Part shown: positions 1 to 9,430 of the stretch, one piece after another
Position numbering within the stretch: position 1 is the stretch's first letter
Layout of the letters: every line of letters begins with the position of its first letter
Source of the DNA: Oxalobacteraceae bacterium AB_14
GTDB taxonomy: Bacteria > Pseudomonadota > Gammaproteobacteria > Burkholderiales > Burkholderiaceae_D
DNA: 64,000 nt
Direction: 5' to 3'
NCBI GenBank assembly: GCA_000381565.1
Contig: KB906725.1
Span: 2,855,796 to 2,919,795 of the forward strand
Translations under genes and position numbers: made by a program
The notes under the pieces: model-generated
Seen by the model: only the letters and a program-made list of their open reading frames with translations
What the model was told of the DNA's origin: nothing
Databases searched by the model: none

Positions 1-100
1 CCATCGCCGCCAGGTTGACGGCCAGCGGCGCGGCCACGCCGCTCATGGCCAGCATCGAGGCGCGCTGCAGGAAGGCGCGGCGGGAAGAGTTGCTGGTCAT
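1..100 (-). CDS. DUF1501 family protein, N-terminus only
   Basis: Only the first 33 codons lie in the window; the gene runs off the left edge. The start is the ATG whose complement is at 98-100, with GGGAG just upstream. The N-terminus has a twin-arginine-like pattern (SSRRAFLQRAS followed by a hydrophobic, Ala-rich stretch), which suggests Tat export. DUF1501 proteins typically begin this way and are typically encoded beside a DUF1800 gene, as here, 9 bp downstream of that gene's stop. The assignment rests on the signal peptide plus the neighbour; the catalytic part is not visible. The substrate is unknown. Confidence 0.6.
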   Translation of the reverse strand, partial: MTSNSSRRAFLQRASMLAMSGVAAPLAVNLAAM

Positions 101-109
101 GGCGGCTCC

Positions 110-1633
110 CTACTGTTGAACCAGATATTCAGGCGCGGCCATGACCAGCGTCAGCGCGGCGTAGATGCGGTTGCGCAGCGCGGCGTCGGTCCTGGCGGAC
201 ATGGTGTCGATGGCGCCGCGTATCAGGCCGGCGCTGGCGCTGCCCAGCTGGCCGGCCGCCAGCACCAGGTTGATTTCGTCGACCAGTTGCTGGCCGTTGG
301 CCGCCAGCGGCAGCAGGGTGCTGTAGTCCGGCAGCACGTCGGCGACACCCTTGACCGCGCGCTGCATGTAGTTGACGTAGCCGACCACCGAGGTTTCATT
401 GGTCAGCTGGAATTCCGGCGCCACCAGCCCGGCCCTGGACACGGCGCTGTTGGGCGGCACATAGCCGGGCCGGTAAAAATTGAACACCGACGGCGAGCGT
501 AGCGGACTCTGGCCCAGGCGGCTGGAGGCGTCGCTGGTGTTGCCGATGGCCCAGGCGTCCGAGGCGGAACTGGCGTTGTAGGCGCGCGCCCAGCCGATGA
601 AGCGCAGCATCGGTTCGCGCAGCTTGCCGTAGCCGGGGCCGGCGTCGGTGGCGGCGCGGGCTTCGGGATCGAGCAGCAGCGCCTTGACCACCGCCGCCAG
701 GTTGCCCTTGACGCCATCGTCATTGTCGAACACGGCGGCTGCGCGCGCCACGTAGGCCGGTGACGGATTGCTGGTCACTAGTTTCTGGATCAGCTGACGG
801 CTGATGAAGGGCGCCACATTGGCCTGGGCGTAGATGATGTCCAGCGCCGCCTTCAGCGCGTCGGCGCCGGACAGGCCGGCCGCCACCGTGTCGCCGAGGA
901 AGCTGGAGGCGCCGGTCTCGTGGCGCTTGGCCACCTGCGTCATCGGCCGGCGCAGGAAGTCCGGCACGGCGTTGGTCTGGCCGGCCAGGTCGAAGTCCCA
1001 GCCGGTGAACACGCGGGCCAGGCCGGTGATGTCGGCCAGGCCGTAGGTTTCCCTGGGCACGCCGTTGCTCAGTTGCGGCGTGCCGTCGGCGTTCAGCTGC
1101 ACCAGGCCGATGCTGAACAGCTGCATCAGCTCGCGCGCATAGTTTTCGTCGGGCAGGGCGCCGGTGGTGGGGTTTTGCTTGGTGTTGCCGCGGAAGGTCA
1201 GGTACTGGCCCATCGCCGGGCTGGTCGAGATGGCGCCCAGCAGCGCCCGGTAGTTGCCGAAAGCGTAGTCTTCCAGCAGGTCCAGGTAGGCCGCCGCCGA
1301 AAAGGCGCGCCAGCCGGCGCCCACCAGGCCGTCGATCGCCACCACGCAGATTTCCGACAGGGCCAAGGTGACGCGCTGGCGCAGCGTGTCCGGCGCCGTG
1401 ATCAGCTTGCGCCAGGCGCAGGCGTCGAAGCCGTTTTCCGAGTTGCGGTTGGCGATGTCGTCATAGCCCTTGGCCATCAGCCAGTCCCAGCGGGTGCCGG
1501 AGCGCGGCGCGGCCAGCTGGGCGTCGATCCAGCCGGCGTAGCCCAGCGACCGCACCCTGGCGATCTCGGCGCGGCTGGCGCCCATCGAGGCTTGCGCCAG
1601 GAAGCGGGCGGCCGCGGTCGGTGTTGGGATCAT
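110..1633 (-). CDS. DUF1800 domain-containing protein
   Basis: This 507-residue protein has DUF1800 family hallmarks: an early AARFLAQASMG segment, a central ENYARELMQLFSIG motif and a late RQLIQKLVTSNPSP stretch, ending in LVMAAPEYLVQQ. Family members are of unknown biochemical role and are nearly always paired with a DUF1501 protein; both are often thought to act in the periplasm or on the cell surface. The start chosen is the ATG at 1633, because GGAGA lies about 8 bases upstream. An in-frame GTG at 1648 would swallow that ribosome binding site. The DUF1501 gene follows directly, so the two are probably one operon transcribed leftward. Confidence 0.85.
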   Translation of the reverse strand: MIPTPTAAARFLAQASMGASRAEIARVRSLGYAGWIDAQLAAPRSGTRWDWLMAKGYDDIANRNSENGFDACAWRKLITAPDTLRQRVTLALSEICVVAIDGLVGAGWRAFSAAAYLDLLEDYAFGNYRALLGAISTSPAMGQYLTFRGNTKQNPTTGALPDENYARELMQLFSIGLVQLNADGTPQLSNGVPRETYGLADITGLARVFTGWDFDLAGQTNAVPDFLRRPMTQVAKRHETGASSFLGDTVAAGLSGADALKAALDIIYAQANVAPFISRQLIQKLVTSNPSPAYVARAAAVFDNDDGVKGNLAAVVKALLLDPEARAATDAGPGYGKLREPMLRFIGWARAYNASSASDAWAIGNTSDASSRLGQSPLRSPSVFNFYRPGYVPPNSAVSRAGLVAPEFQLTNETSVVGYVNYMQRAVKGVADVLPDYSTLLPLAANGQQLVDEINLVLAAGQLGSASAGLIRGAIDTMSARTDAALRNRIYAALTLVMAAPEYLVQQ

Positions 1634-1880
1634 GACGGGAATCTCCACGAAGTACGGGATCGAACATTGCTGTGTGGTAATTTATGCCGAGTCCGGCCGC
1701 CCCGCCACCGATTATTTGTAACGATGCATTACGGTGCAACGCTTTGTCCGCCGCCGGCCTGCGCTTTGCGCCGCCTGCTTGCATTTCGCGCCGGTTTGCC
1801 GCGTTTCGTCGCATCGCGTCCCGCGCCGTTGTGCCGGCGGGCATAGTGGCCTCACCTTAACCAGCCATGCGGAGCAGATC

Positions 1881-2390
1881 ATGATTCAGCAAATTGTCAG
1901 CCATACACCTACCTACGTCTGGGCCTTGCTGGCCTTCCTGCTGTATCGCGGCGTGCTGGCCAGCCGCGACCGCGAGATATCCCTGCAGAAGCTGTTCATC
2001 ATCCCGGTGGTGATGTTGTGGCTGTCGTTGTCCAGCATGCACCAGCACGGCGCGCTGGGCGGCGGTGTCTGGGGCGTGTGGGCGCTGGGCGTGGCGGCCG
2101 GCGCGGCGCTCACGTGGAAGCTCGCCAGCGGCGCCGTGATCGCGGTCGACCGCGCCGCCGGCACCGTGCGCCAGCGCGGCAGCTGGGCGCCGCTGATGCT
2201 GATGATCGCCATCTTCGTCACCAAGTACGTGGTGGCGGTGCTGACGGCCATGCACCCCGGGCTGCAACAGAACCTGGCGTTTGCGGCCACCGTCACCGTG
2301 TTGTTCGGCTTGTTCAACGGCGTGTTCATCGGCCGCGTTGCGCACTACCTGGCCGCCTGGATGCACCAGGCCGAACCAGCCGTGGCTTGA
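1881..2390 (+). CDS. DUF6622-like integral membrane protein
   Basis: A 169-residue protein with about five hydrophobic segments. It starts MIQQIVSHTPTYVWALL with a charged GVLASRDREISLQKLF loop after the first segment. The pattern (TPTYVWALLAFLLYRG, then SSMHQHGALGG) resembles the small inner-membrane family called DUF6622; no function is known. The ATG at 1881 has GGAG ten bases upstream. It appears to be monocistronic: the next gene starts 79 bp later with its own ribosome binding site. Confidence 0.65.
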   Translation: MIQQIVSHTPTYVWALLAFLLYRGVLASRDREISLQKLFIIPVVMLWLSLSSMHQHGALGGGVWGVWALGVAAGAALTWKLASGAVIAVDRAAGTVRQRGSWAPLMLMIAIFVTKYVVAVLTAMHPGLQQNLAFAATVTVLFGLFNGVFIGRVAHYLAAWMHQAEPAVA

Positions 2391-2469
2391 TGGTTTTGCA
2401 AGTTTCCTTGTGGCGCAGGGCAAGAGCTTCTACAATTCGCGACATTGACGAACTGTAGGAGCTAGCCTC

Positions 2470-3222
2470 ATGACGATATTTGGAATTGGACTGCACGTGC
2501 TGGTGGCGCTGTTCTTCGCCGTGCACGTGATCCGCAGCGGGCAGCAGATGTACTGGCTGATGATCCTGTTTATGTTTCCCGGACTGGGCAGCATCGTGTA
2601 CTTCATCGCGATCTATCTGCCGGATTCAAAACTGAACCACGGCGCCCGCAAGGTGGTGACGGCGGCGGCCCGCTCGCTCGATCCGGGCCGGGAATTGCGT
2701 GAGGCGCGCGACGCCTACGCCTACACGCCCACCGCGCAGAACCAGATGCGCCTGGCCAGCGCGCAGATGGAGGCCGGCGCCGCCGACGAGGCGGCCGCCA
2801 CCTACGAAGCCTGCCTGCAAGGACCGTTCTCGGGCGACCTGGAAATCCGCTACGGCGCCGCGCGCGCCACGCTGGCCTGCGGCCGCGCCGCCGCCGCCGT
2901 CACCCATCTGCAAACCATCCGCGCCGCCGACGCCAATTTCCGTGGCGAACAGGTGTCGCTGCTGCTGGCCCAGTCGCTGGCCGCGGCCGGCCGCCAGGAC
3001 GAGGCGAAGGCGGAGTTCGAGTTTGCGCTGGGCCGCTACAACAGCTTTGCCGTGCAGGCCGAGTTCGCGATCTGGGCGGCCGGCGCCGGCGACACGGCGC
3101 GCGCCAGCCAGCTGCACGCCGAGTTGCAGCGCACAATGGAGCGCTGGACCCGCCATACGCGCGACCTGAACCAGGAATTGATACGCCGCCTGAACGCGGC
3201 GATGAGTGCCGTCAAGCGCTGA
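2470..3222 (+). CDS. Membrane-anchored tetratricopeptide-like protein
   Basis: This 250-residue protein has two N-terminal transmembrane segments (about residues 3-18 and 29-49) carrying a YWLMILFMFPGLGSIVYF motif, like the phospholipase D N-terminal (PLDc_N) membrane hairpin. Residues about 75-240 form an Ala-rich helical solenoid of TPR-like repeats (for example AQMEAGAADEAAATYEACL and SLAAAGRQDEAKAEFEFAL). There is no catalytic motif, so a scaffold or complex-assembly role at the inner membrane is the most that can be inferred. The start at 2470 follows a GGAGCTAG stretch. Confidence 0.6.
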   Translation: MTIFGIGLHVLVALFFAVHVIRSGQQMYWLMILFMFPGLGSIVYFIAIYLPDSKLNHGARKVVTAAARSLDPGRELREARDAYAYTPTAQNQMRLASAQMEAGAADEAAATYEACLQGPFSGDLEIRYGAARATLACGRAAAAVTHLQTIRAADANFRGEQVSLLLAQSLAAAGRQDEAKAEFEFALGRYNSFAVQAEFAIWAAGAGDTARASQLHAELQRTMERWTRHTRDLNQELIRRLNAAMSAVKR

Positions 3223-4002
3223 CTACTTCGGCTTGATGCTGTGGCCGGGGTTGTTGGCGCCCCCGGTGGCGGCGATGGCCTGGTTGAGCTTGGCCATGGT
3301 CTCCGGCGCCACGTCCTTGCTGCAAACGATGTGGCGCTTCAACCCCGGCGGCATGTCGGGGAAATCAAACTGCACTGTCGACTGCAATAACTTTTCCTTC
3401 GGACGGAAATAGTTCAGGTCTTCGCGGTCGACAAACATCAGCGAGGCGCGGCCCACCGCGAGCATGCGCATCATCAGCGTGGTTTCCACCGTGCGGCTCA
3501 TGATGCGGATCTTGCCGCGCTTGATCATCTGGTCCAGCACCGGCCCGTAGGACACGCCTTCGACCACGCCCAGCGTCAGGCTCGGATCGTCCAGCAAGGA
3601 ACCCAGCGTCGGATGCGCCGTGACCCGCTGCACATAGTCCTGCGAAATCAGCACGGTGTGCGGCAAGTCTTCATGGATGGGGGCGGTGAACTGCGCCACC
3701 GCTTCGCGCTCCGGCAGCCGGTACCAGCTGATCGAGCAGTAATTGGTGGCGCCATGCGTGAAGTTGGCCCAGATCCGCTTTTGCGGTTCGTTGACGAATT
3801 GCGCAGGGATGCCGGCGAGATTGAAGACGTTCTTCACGCGCTCGAGCAGGAACCCTTGCGGCTGGCCATGCTCGATGTAGTGGTAGGGCGGCTTGTCGCG
3901 CCAGGCCACGGTCAAGACCTGGGGAGCGCACCAGCCGCTGCCGCTCCATAGCACGGTGGCGGCCAGAAAACTGCTGCGCAAGAACCAGGTACGTTTCGTC
4001 AT
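3223..4002 (-). CDS. Periplasmic solute-binding protein family 3 (TIGR02285-like)
   Basis: A 259-residue protein with an N-terminal signal peptide (MTKRTWFLRSSFLAATVL, probable cleavage after GSGWCA), followed by the amino-acid-binding-protein fold opening VLTVAWRDKPPYHYIEHGQ. It resembles the stand-alone family-3 binding proteins grouped as TIGR02285, which lack a cognate permease nearby; none is present here either. The ligand is unknown. I placed the start at 4002 because the signal peptide begins there; an in-frame ATG at 4062 would add a non-signal-like leader. Confidence 0.7.
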   Translation of the reverse strand: MTKRTWFLRSSFLAATVLWSGSGWCAPQVLTVAWRDKPPYHYIEHGQPQGFLLERVKNVFNLAGIPAQFVNEPQKRIWANFTHGATNYCSISWYRLPEREAVAQFTAPIHEDLPHTVLISQDYVQRVTAHPTLGSLLDDPSLTLGVVEGVSYGPVLDQMIKRGKIRIMSRTVETTLMMRMLAVGRASLMFVDREDLNYFRPKEKLLQSTVQFDFPDMPPGLKRHIVCSKDVAPETMAKLNQAIAATGGANNPGHSIKPK

Positions 4003-4122
4003 GAAATCGATTATAGGGCCATCCGCCGCGCCGCCGCCAGCGATGCTGTCGATTTTCATCATCCCGTCCGGCTTCTGCTACCAGCGCCTGACGCTGCGCG
4101 CCGCCGCTGGACGGGGTGGCGA

Positions 4123-4899
4123 TTACGCTGGAATGACGGCGCCGTCGAGGGTGTGGCGCGTGATGACGCCAGCGCTGTCGATGGCGATCCAGCCGCCGCG
4201 CGGTGGCTGGGCGTCCGGCTCCCAGTCCGGCAGCACGTAGCGGCGCTTGCCGTCCACGCTGTGCAGGGCGGGGCGGTGGGTGTGGCCGTGGATCATGACG
4301 TCGGCGCCGGTGGCGGCGAACACGTCGCGGATCGCCTGCGGCGTCACATCCATGATCTCGTAGGATTTGTTGCCCTGGTCCTTGCGGCTGTTCTCGCGCA
4401 TGCCGGCGATGATGGCCTTGCGCTGCGCCAGCGGCATCGCCACGAACTGCTGCTGCCACGCGCTCTGGCGCACCATGGCGCGGAACTCCATGTACTTGAC
4501 GTCCTCGGTGCACTGGGCGTCGCCGTGCAGCACCACCAGGCGCTGGCCGCCGATCTCGCTCACATAGATTTCCGGCAGCAGGGTCAGGCCCGCCGCCGCG
4601 GCGAACTGCGCGCCGACCAGGAAATCGCGGTTGCCGGCGATCCAGTAGACGGCCACGCCCGCATCGCTGACGCTGCGCAGCGCGGCAATGATGTGCTGGT
4701 GATAGGGATCGCCGATATCGTCGTCGCCGGCCCAGTATTCAAACAGGTCGCCCAGCAGGTACAACTGTTGCGCGCGCCGCGCATGCCGTTCCAGGAAGTC
4801 GAAAAACGCGACGCTGGTGGCGGGATGCGCGGGCTGCAAATGCAGATCGGAGATAAACAGCGCGCAGACCTGGTCCGCGCGCATGTTGGCATCGCTCAT
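4123..4899 (-). CDS. lpxH: UDP-2,3-diacylglucosamine diphosphatase LpxH
   Basis: LpxH hydrolyses UDP-2,3-diacylglucosamine to lipid X and UMP, the fourth step of lipid A synthesis, at the cytoplasmic face of the inner membrane. The 258-residue protein shows the calcineurin-like metal-binding set in order: SDLHLQ, LLGDLFEYWAGDD, GNRDF, VLHGD and GHTHRP, which supply the di-metal ligands. Length is normal. Neighbours are the two cyclophilin genes, separated from ppiB by only 3 bp, a common Burkholderiales arrangement, so the three genes are probably co-transcribed leftward from the region near 6060. Confidence 0.95.
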   Translation of the reverse strand: MSDANMRADQVCALFISDLHLQPAHPATSVAFFDFLERHARRAQQLYLLGDLFEYWAGDDDIGDPYHQHIIAALRSVSDAGVAVYWIAGNRDFLVGAQFAAAAGLTLLPEIYVSEIGGQRLVVLHGDAQCTEDVKYMEFRAMVRQSAWQQQFVAMPLAQRKAIIAGMRENSRKDQGNKSYEIMDVTPQAIRDVFAATGADVMIHGHTHRPALHSVDGKRRYVLPDWEPDAQPPRGGWIAIDSAGVITRHTLDGAVIPA

Positions 4900-4902
4900 T
4901 AA

Positions 4903-5397
4903 TTAAGCGGCCAGTTCGATTTTCTCGATGATGACGTCTTCCGCCGGCACGTCGGCGAACATGCCGCTGCGGGTGGTTTTGACTTTCTTGATGGCGTCGA
5001 CCACTTCGGTGCCTTCGATGACTTTGCCGAACACGGCGTAACCCCAGCCGTCCTGGCCTGGGTAGTCCAGGAAGGAGTTGTTCTTGACGTTGATGAAGAA
5101 CTGGGCCGAAGCCGAGTGCGGCGCCGAGGTGCGGGCCATGGCCAGCGTGTAGGTATCGTTCTTCAGGCCGTTCTTGCCTTCGTTTTCCACGGTGGTGTCG
5201 GCAGGTTTCTGCTTCATGCCTGGCTCGAAACCGCCGCCCTGGACCATGAAACCGTCGATCACGCGGTGGAAGATGGTGTTGGTGTAGTGGCCGGCTTCCA
5301 TGTAGGCCAGGAAGTTGGCGACCGATTTAGGCGCTTTCTCGTCGTTCAGTTCGACGGTCATTTTGCCCATGTTGGTGGTGATGATTACGTTGGTCAT
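4903..5397 (-). CDS. ppiB: Cytoplasmic peptidyl-prolyl cis-trans isomerase (cyclophilin B)
   Basis: This 164-residue cyclophilin lacks a signal peptide and catalyses Xaa-Pro isomerisation in the cytoplasm. Visible motifs are FHRVIDGFMVQGGGFEPG (active-site Arg and Phe), the LAMARTSAPHSASAQFFINV core and YAVFGKVIEG. The length and the absence of an export signal match bacterial PpiB. It lies between lpxH and the exported paralogue ppiA; the 43 bp to ppiA contain no obvious terminator, so read-through is likely. Confidence 0.95.
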   Translation of the reverse strand: MTNVIITTNMGKMTVELNDEKAPKSVANFLAYMEAGHYTNTIFHRVIDGFMVQGGGFEPGMKQKPADTTVENEGKNGLKNDTYTLAMARTSAPHSASAQFFINVKNNSFLDYPGQDGWGYAVFGKVIEGTEVVDAIKKVKTTRSGMFADVPAEDVIIEKIELAA

Positions 5398-5440
5398 ATT
5401 GTTATCCTGAGATAGTTAAAAAATACGGCAGGCCGCTATT

Positions 5441-6058
5441 TTACAGTTTTGGCTGGATAGGGGTCTTCAAAATCGTCGCCGACTTGATCACGACCGGGAT
5501 CACGGGGATGTTTTGGAACATGCCCTTGTCGTCCACCAGCACGCCCTTGATCTTGTCGACCACCTCCTGGCCCTTGATGACTTTGCCGAACACCGTGTAG
5601 CCGAAACCGTCGCGGCCGGGGTAGTTCAGGGCTTCGTTATCGGCCACGTTGATGAAGAATTGCGAGGTGGCGGAATTGGGATCGCCGGTGCGGGCCATGG
5701 CCAGCGTGTAGTTGTTGTTGGTCAGGCCGTTCTGCGATTCGATCGCCACCGGCGGCCTGGTTTTCTTTTGCCTGAGCTTTTCATCGAAGCCGCCGCCCTG
5801 GATCATGAAGCCGTCGATCACGCGGTGGAAGATGGTGCCTTTGTAGAAGCCGGCCTTCACATAGGTCAAGAAATTGTCGACCGACTTGGGCGCCTTCTCG
5901 TGGTTCAGTTCGACCACGATATCGCCCATCGAGGTCTTGATTTCAACTTGCGGCGTGGCGTTGTGGGCGGGTGCGGCTGCCAGGGCCGCGCCGGACAGGG
6001 CGACGCCGGCAAACAAGGTCATCAGTTTGGCGAACAGTGATGGCTGAGTTTGGTGCAT
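5441..6058 (-). CDS. ppiA: Periplasmic peptidyl-prolyl cis-trans isomerase (cyclophilin A)
   Basis: A 205-residue cyclophilin with a clear Sec signal peptide (hydrophobic core LFAGVALSGAALAAAPA), so it acts in the periplasm. The catalytic block FHRVIDGFMIQGGGFD and the LAMARTGDPNSATSQFFIN core are intact. It is a tandem paralogue of the downstream cytoplasmic ppiB. The start at 6058 is supported by the signal peptide beginning MHQTQPSLFAK and by a GGAAG stretch a few bases upstream on the minus strand. It is the first gene of the leftward ppiA-ppiB-lpxH unit and is divergent from cysS. Confidence 0.93.
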   Translation of the reverse strand: MHQTQPSLFAKLMTLFAGVALSGAALAAAPAHNATPQVEIKTSMGDIVVELNHEKAPKSVDNFLTYVKAGFYKGTIFHRVIDGFMIQGGGFDEKLRQKKTRPPVAIESQNGLTNNNYTLAMARTGDPNSATSQFFINVADNEALNYPGRDGFGYTVFGKVIKGQEVVDKIKGVLVDDKGMFQNIPVIPVVIKSATILKTPIQPKL

Positions 6059-6330
6059 TGTTACTTCCTCGTAGTGGTTTTATCCGGGTTGAACTGGCCG
6101 AATTGCCAAAAATCCTAAAGCAGATTGGGTCTATGCTGTTTTTATCAATGCTATACTTGTCCATTCTACCCCTTAGAAGGTGGAAAGAATAACTAGCGAG
6201 TGTCAGCCGGTCCCCAACGTGATGCGATGAATACCAGGTGCGCGCCTACCGCGCCGCGCCCGCTCCTCGTATTGCCCGGAACCGCGGCGCGCGCACTACA
6301 AAGAACAAGCAGAGAAACCGCAAGAGCCCG

Positions 6331-7722
6331 ATGAGCAATTTAAAGATTTACAACACGCTGGCGCGTGACAAGCAGACATTCGTTCCCATCGAGGCAGGCA
6401 AAGTCCGCATGTACGTGTGCGGCATGACCATCTACGATTACTGCCACATCGGCCACGCCCGCATGATGATGGCGTTCGACGTCATGTACCGCTGGCTGCT
6501 GGCCTCCGGCTACCAGGTCACCTATGCCCGCAACATCACCGACATCGACGACAAGATCATCAAGCGCGCGGTCGAGAACGGCGAGACCATCTCGCAGCTG
6601 ACCACCCGTTTCACCAAGTACATGGACGAGGACACCGGCGCGCTGGGCATCCTGCCGGCCACGCTGGTGCCGCGCGCCACCGAATACGTGCCGCAGATGC
6701 TGGCGCTGATCGAGACGCTGGAGTCCAAGGACCTGGCCTACCAGGGCGGGGACGGCGACGTCAACTACGCGGTGCGCAACTTCCCCAGCTACGGCAAGCT
6801 GTCCGGCAAGTCGCTCGACGACTTGCGCGCCGGCGAGCGCGTCGACGTCAACACCGGCAAGCGCGATCCGCTGGACTTCGTGCTGTGGAAGGCGTCGAAA
6901 GAATCGGAACCGGACGAGGTCAAGTGGGATTCCAAGTGGGGCAAGGGCCGTCCGGGCTGGCACATCGAGTGCTCCGCGATGTGCTCGGCACTGCTGGGCG
7001 AACACTTCGACATCCACGGCGGCGGCGCGGACTTGCAGTTCCCGCACCACGAAAACGAGATCGCCCAGTCGGAAGGCGCGTTCGGCCATACGATGGTCAA
7101 CTACTGGGTGCACAACGGTTTCGTGCGCGTGGATAACGAGAAGATGTCCAAGTCGCTGGGCAACTTCTTCACCATCCGCGACGTGCTCAAGAAGTACGAC
7201 GCCGAAGTGGTGCGCTTCTTCATCCTGCGCGCCCACTACCGCAGCCCGCTGAACTATTCGGACGTGCACCTGGACGACGCCCGCGTCGCGCTGACCCGCC
7301 TGTACACCGCGCTGGACGGCGTGGAAGGCGACGGCGCCGCGCTGGACTGGAACGAGCCGTACGCCGTGCGCTTCGCCGAGGCGATGGACGACGACTTCAA
7401 CACGCCGGTCGCCTTGGCCGTGCTGTTCGACCTGGCGAGCGAGCTGAACAAGTCGAAATCGCCCGCCGTGGCGCGCCAGCTCAAGGCCCTGGCCGGCGTC
7501 ATCGGCCTGCTGGCCCGCACGCCGCAGCAGTTTCGCCAGGCGGCTGTCGGCGCGCCCGACGGCGCCGGCGACGCCGCCATCGCGCAACAGATCGCCAAGC
7601 GCATCGAAGCCAAAAAGGCGCGCAACTTCGCCGAATCGGACAAGATCCGCGCCGACCTGCTGGCGGCCGGCGTCATCCTCGAAGACAAGCCCGACGGCAC
7701 GACCAACTGGCGCCGCGCATAA
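6331..7722 (+). CDS. cysS: Cysteinyl-tRNA synthetase
   Basis: This class I aminoacyl-tRNA synthetase (463 residues) charges tRNA-Cys. The start is the ATG at 6331, giving the standard MSNLKIYNTL beginning; an upstream in-frame ATG at 6238 would add 31 Arg-rich residues not typical of the family. Signature elements are HIGH at residues 39-42, KMSKS at 271-275, and a probable Zn-binding set of Cys30, Cys214, His239 and Glu243. The stop codon overlaps the start of the next gene by one base (TAATG), so the two are translationally coupled. Confidence 0.97.
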   Translation: MSNLKIYNTLARDKQTFVPIEAGKVRMYVCGMTIYDYCHIGHARMMMAFDVMYRWLLASGYQVTYARNITDIDDKIIKRAVENGETISQLTTRFTKYMDEDTGALGILPATLVPRATEYVPQMLALIETLESKDLAYQGGDGDVNYAVRNFPSYGKLSGKSLDDLRAGERVDVNTGKRDPLDFVLWKASKESEPDEVKWDSKWGKGRPGWHIECSAMCSALLGEHFDIHGGGADLQFPHHENEIAQSEGAFGHTMVNYWVHNGFVRVDNEKMSKSLGNFFTIRDVLKKYDAEVVRFFILRAHYRSPLNYSDVHLDDARVALTRLYTALDGVEGDGAALDWNEPYAVRFAEAMDDDFNTPVALAVLFDLASELNKSKSPAVARQLKALAGVIGLLARTPQQFRQAAVGAPDGAGDAAIAQQIAKRIEAKKARNFAESDKIRADLLAAGVILEDKPDGTTNWRRA

Positions 7723-8381
7723 TGGTCACCGCCAAGGATAACGAGGGCGCAAGCGGCCCGGTATCGGCCGTGCCGCCGTACTGGGAGCAGGCCAAGATCG
7801 AGCTGATGAAGCGGGACCGCATCATGAAAAAGCTGATCCCGCAATTTGGCGACCTGCACCTGGTCGGCCACGACGACCCGTTTACCACCTTGGCGCGCTC
7901 CATCGTCGGCCAGCAAGTGACCACCAAGGCGGCCGATGTCGCCTGGAAGAAGCTGCTGCTGGTCAGCCCGAAATGCTCGCCGGCGCAGATCATCAAGGCC
8001 GGCGCCGAGCAGCTGTCGGCCTGCGGCCTGTCCAAGCGCAAGACCGAATACATCCTCGACCTGGCCGATCACTTCAAGAACAAGCGCGTCCACACCAGCC
8101 AGTGGGACCAGATGGATGACGAGGCCGTCATCGCCGAACTGGTGCAGATCCGCGGCATCGGCCGCTGGACAGCCGAGATGTTTTTGATATTTAATCTGCT
8201 CCGCCCGAATGTTTTGCCGCTCGATGACCCGGGTTTGATCCAGGGCATCAGCCAGAATTATTTTTCCGGCGAACCTGTGTCCCGTAGCGATGCGCGCGAG
8301 GTGTCGGCCAACTGGGAGCCGTGGCGCACGGTGGCGACCTGGTACTTATGGCGTAGCCTGGACCCGGTTGCTGTAGAATAG
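7722..8381 (+). CDS. DNA-3-methyladenine glycosylase, AlkA/HhH-GPD type
   Basis: A 219-residue base-excision repair glycosylase that should remove alkylated purines. It has the HhH-GPD core: LVQIRGIGRWTAEMFLIF is the helix-hairpin-helix, and LPLDDPG (Asp168/Asp169) carries the catalytic aspartate. It is shorter than E. coli AlkA and lacks the AlkA N-terminal domain, matching the short Mag/YfjP-like group. It starts on the last base of the cysS stop codon, and that coupling fixes the start. accA follows 64 bp later. Confidence 0.88.
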   Translation: MVTAKDNEGASGPVSAVPPYWEQAKIELMKRDRIMKKLIPQFGDLHLVGHDDPFTTLARSIVGQQVTTKAADVAWKKLLLVSPKCSPAQIIKAGAEQLSACGLSKRKTEYILDLADHFKNKRVHTSQWDQMDDEAVIAELVQIRGIGRWTAEMFLIFNLLRPNVLPLDDPGLIQGISQNYFSGEPVSRSDAREVSANWEPWRTVATWYLWRSLDPVAVE

Positions 8382-8445
8382 ATGCTCTAATCGCTGTGCG
8401 AGGCGTTTTTGTGCCCGCATGGCTGAGAATAATCACGGAGGTACA

Positions 8446-9420
8446 ATGACCAAAACGACTTTCCTCAACTTTGAGCAACCGATCGCCGAACTCGATGGCA
8501 AAATCGAAGAGCTGCGTTTCGTCCAGGACGATTCGGCTGTCGACATCTCTGAGGAGATCGACCGTCTGGCCAAAAAGAGCCAGCAACTGACCAAAGACAT
8601 CTACGCCAAGCTGACCCCCTGGCAGGTTGCGCAGATCGCGCGCCACCCACAGCGTCCCTACACGATGGACTATGTGAATGAAATCTTCACCGACTTCCAC
8701 GAACTGCACGGCGACCGCAGCTATGCGGACGACCTGTCGGTGGTCGGCGGCCTGGCGCGCTTCAACGGCCAGGCCTGCATGGTGATCGGCCATCAAAAGG
8801 GCCGCGACACCAAGGAACGCGCGCTGCGCAACTTCGGCATGCCGAAGCCGGAAGGCTATCGTAAGGCCATGCGCCTGATGAAGCTGGCCGAGAAGTTCGG
8901 CATTCCCATTTTCACCTTCGTCGACACGCCGGGCGCGTTCCCGGGCATCGATGCCGAAGAGCGCGGCCAGTCCGAGGCGATCGGCCACAACCTGTACGTG
9001 ATGGCGGAACTGAAAGTGCCGCTGATCGCCACCATCATCGGCGAAGGCGGCTCCGGCGGCGCGCTGGCGATCGCCGTGGGCGACGCGGTGCTGATGCTGC
9101 AATACGCGACCTACTCGGTGATCTCGCCGGAAGGCTGCGCCTCGATCCTGTGGAAGACCTCCGAGCGCGCCGCCGATGCGGCCGAAGCGCTGGGCCTGAC
9201 CGCGCACCGCTTGAAGGCGATGGGCCTGATCGACAAGATCGTGACCGAGCCGCTGGGCGGCGCGCATCGCGATCCGAAGCAGATGGCCACGCTGCTCAAG
9301 CGCGCGTTGGCCGATTCGCTGCGCCAGTTCCATGGCATGAAGACCAAGGATCTGCTGGAAGCCCGTCACGAAAAGCTGATGAGCTACGGCAAGTTCAAGG
9401 AAACCACGCCGCAGGAATAA
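8446..9420 (+). CDS. accA: Acetyl-CoA carboxylase carboxyltransferase subunit alpha
   Basis: The alpha half of the carboxyltransferase that makes malonyl-CoA for fatty acid synthesis, cytoplasmic, partner AccD. The 324-residue sequence has the classic MTKTTFLNFEQPIAELDGKI start, the KGRDTKER segment, the VDTPGAFPG motif and the GEGGSGGALAI oxyanion-hole region. The start is 8446 because a strong GGAGGT lies at 8437-8442; an in-frame ATG at 8419 would place that site inside the gene. Confidence 0.97.
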   Translation: MTKTTFLNFEQPIAELDGKIEELRFVQDDSAVDISEEIDRLAKKSQQLTKDIYAKLTPWQVAQIARHPQRPYTMDYVNEIFTDFHELHGDRSYADDLSVVGGLARFNGQACMVIGHQKGRDTKERALRNFGMPKPEGYRKAMRLMKLAEKFGIPIFTFVDTPGAFPGIDAEERGQSEAIGHNLYVMAELKVPLIATIIGEGGSGGALAIAVGDAVLMLQYATYSVISPEGCASILWKTSERAADAAEALGLTAHRLKAMGLIDKIVTEPLGGAHRDPKQMATLLKRALADSLRQFHGMKTKDLLEARHEKLMSYGKFKETTPQE

Positions 9421-9430
9421 GATACTCGGC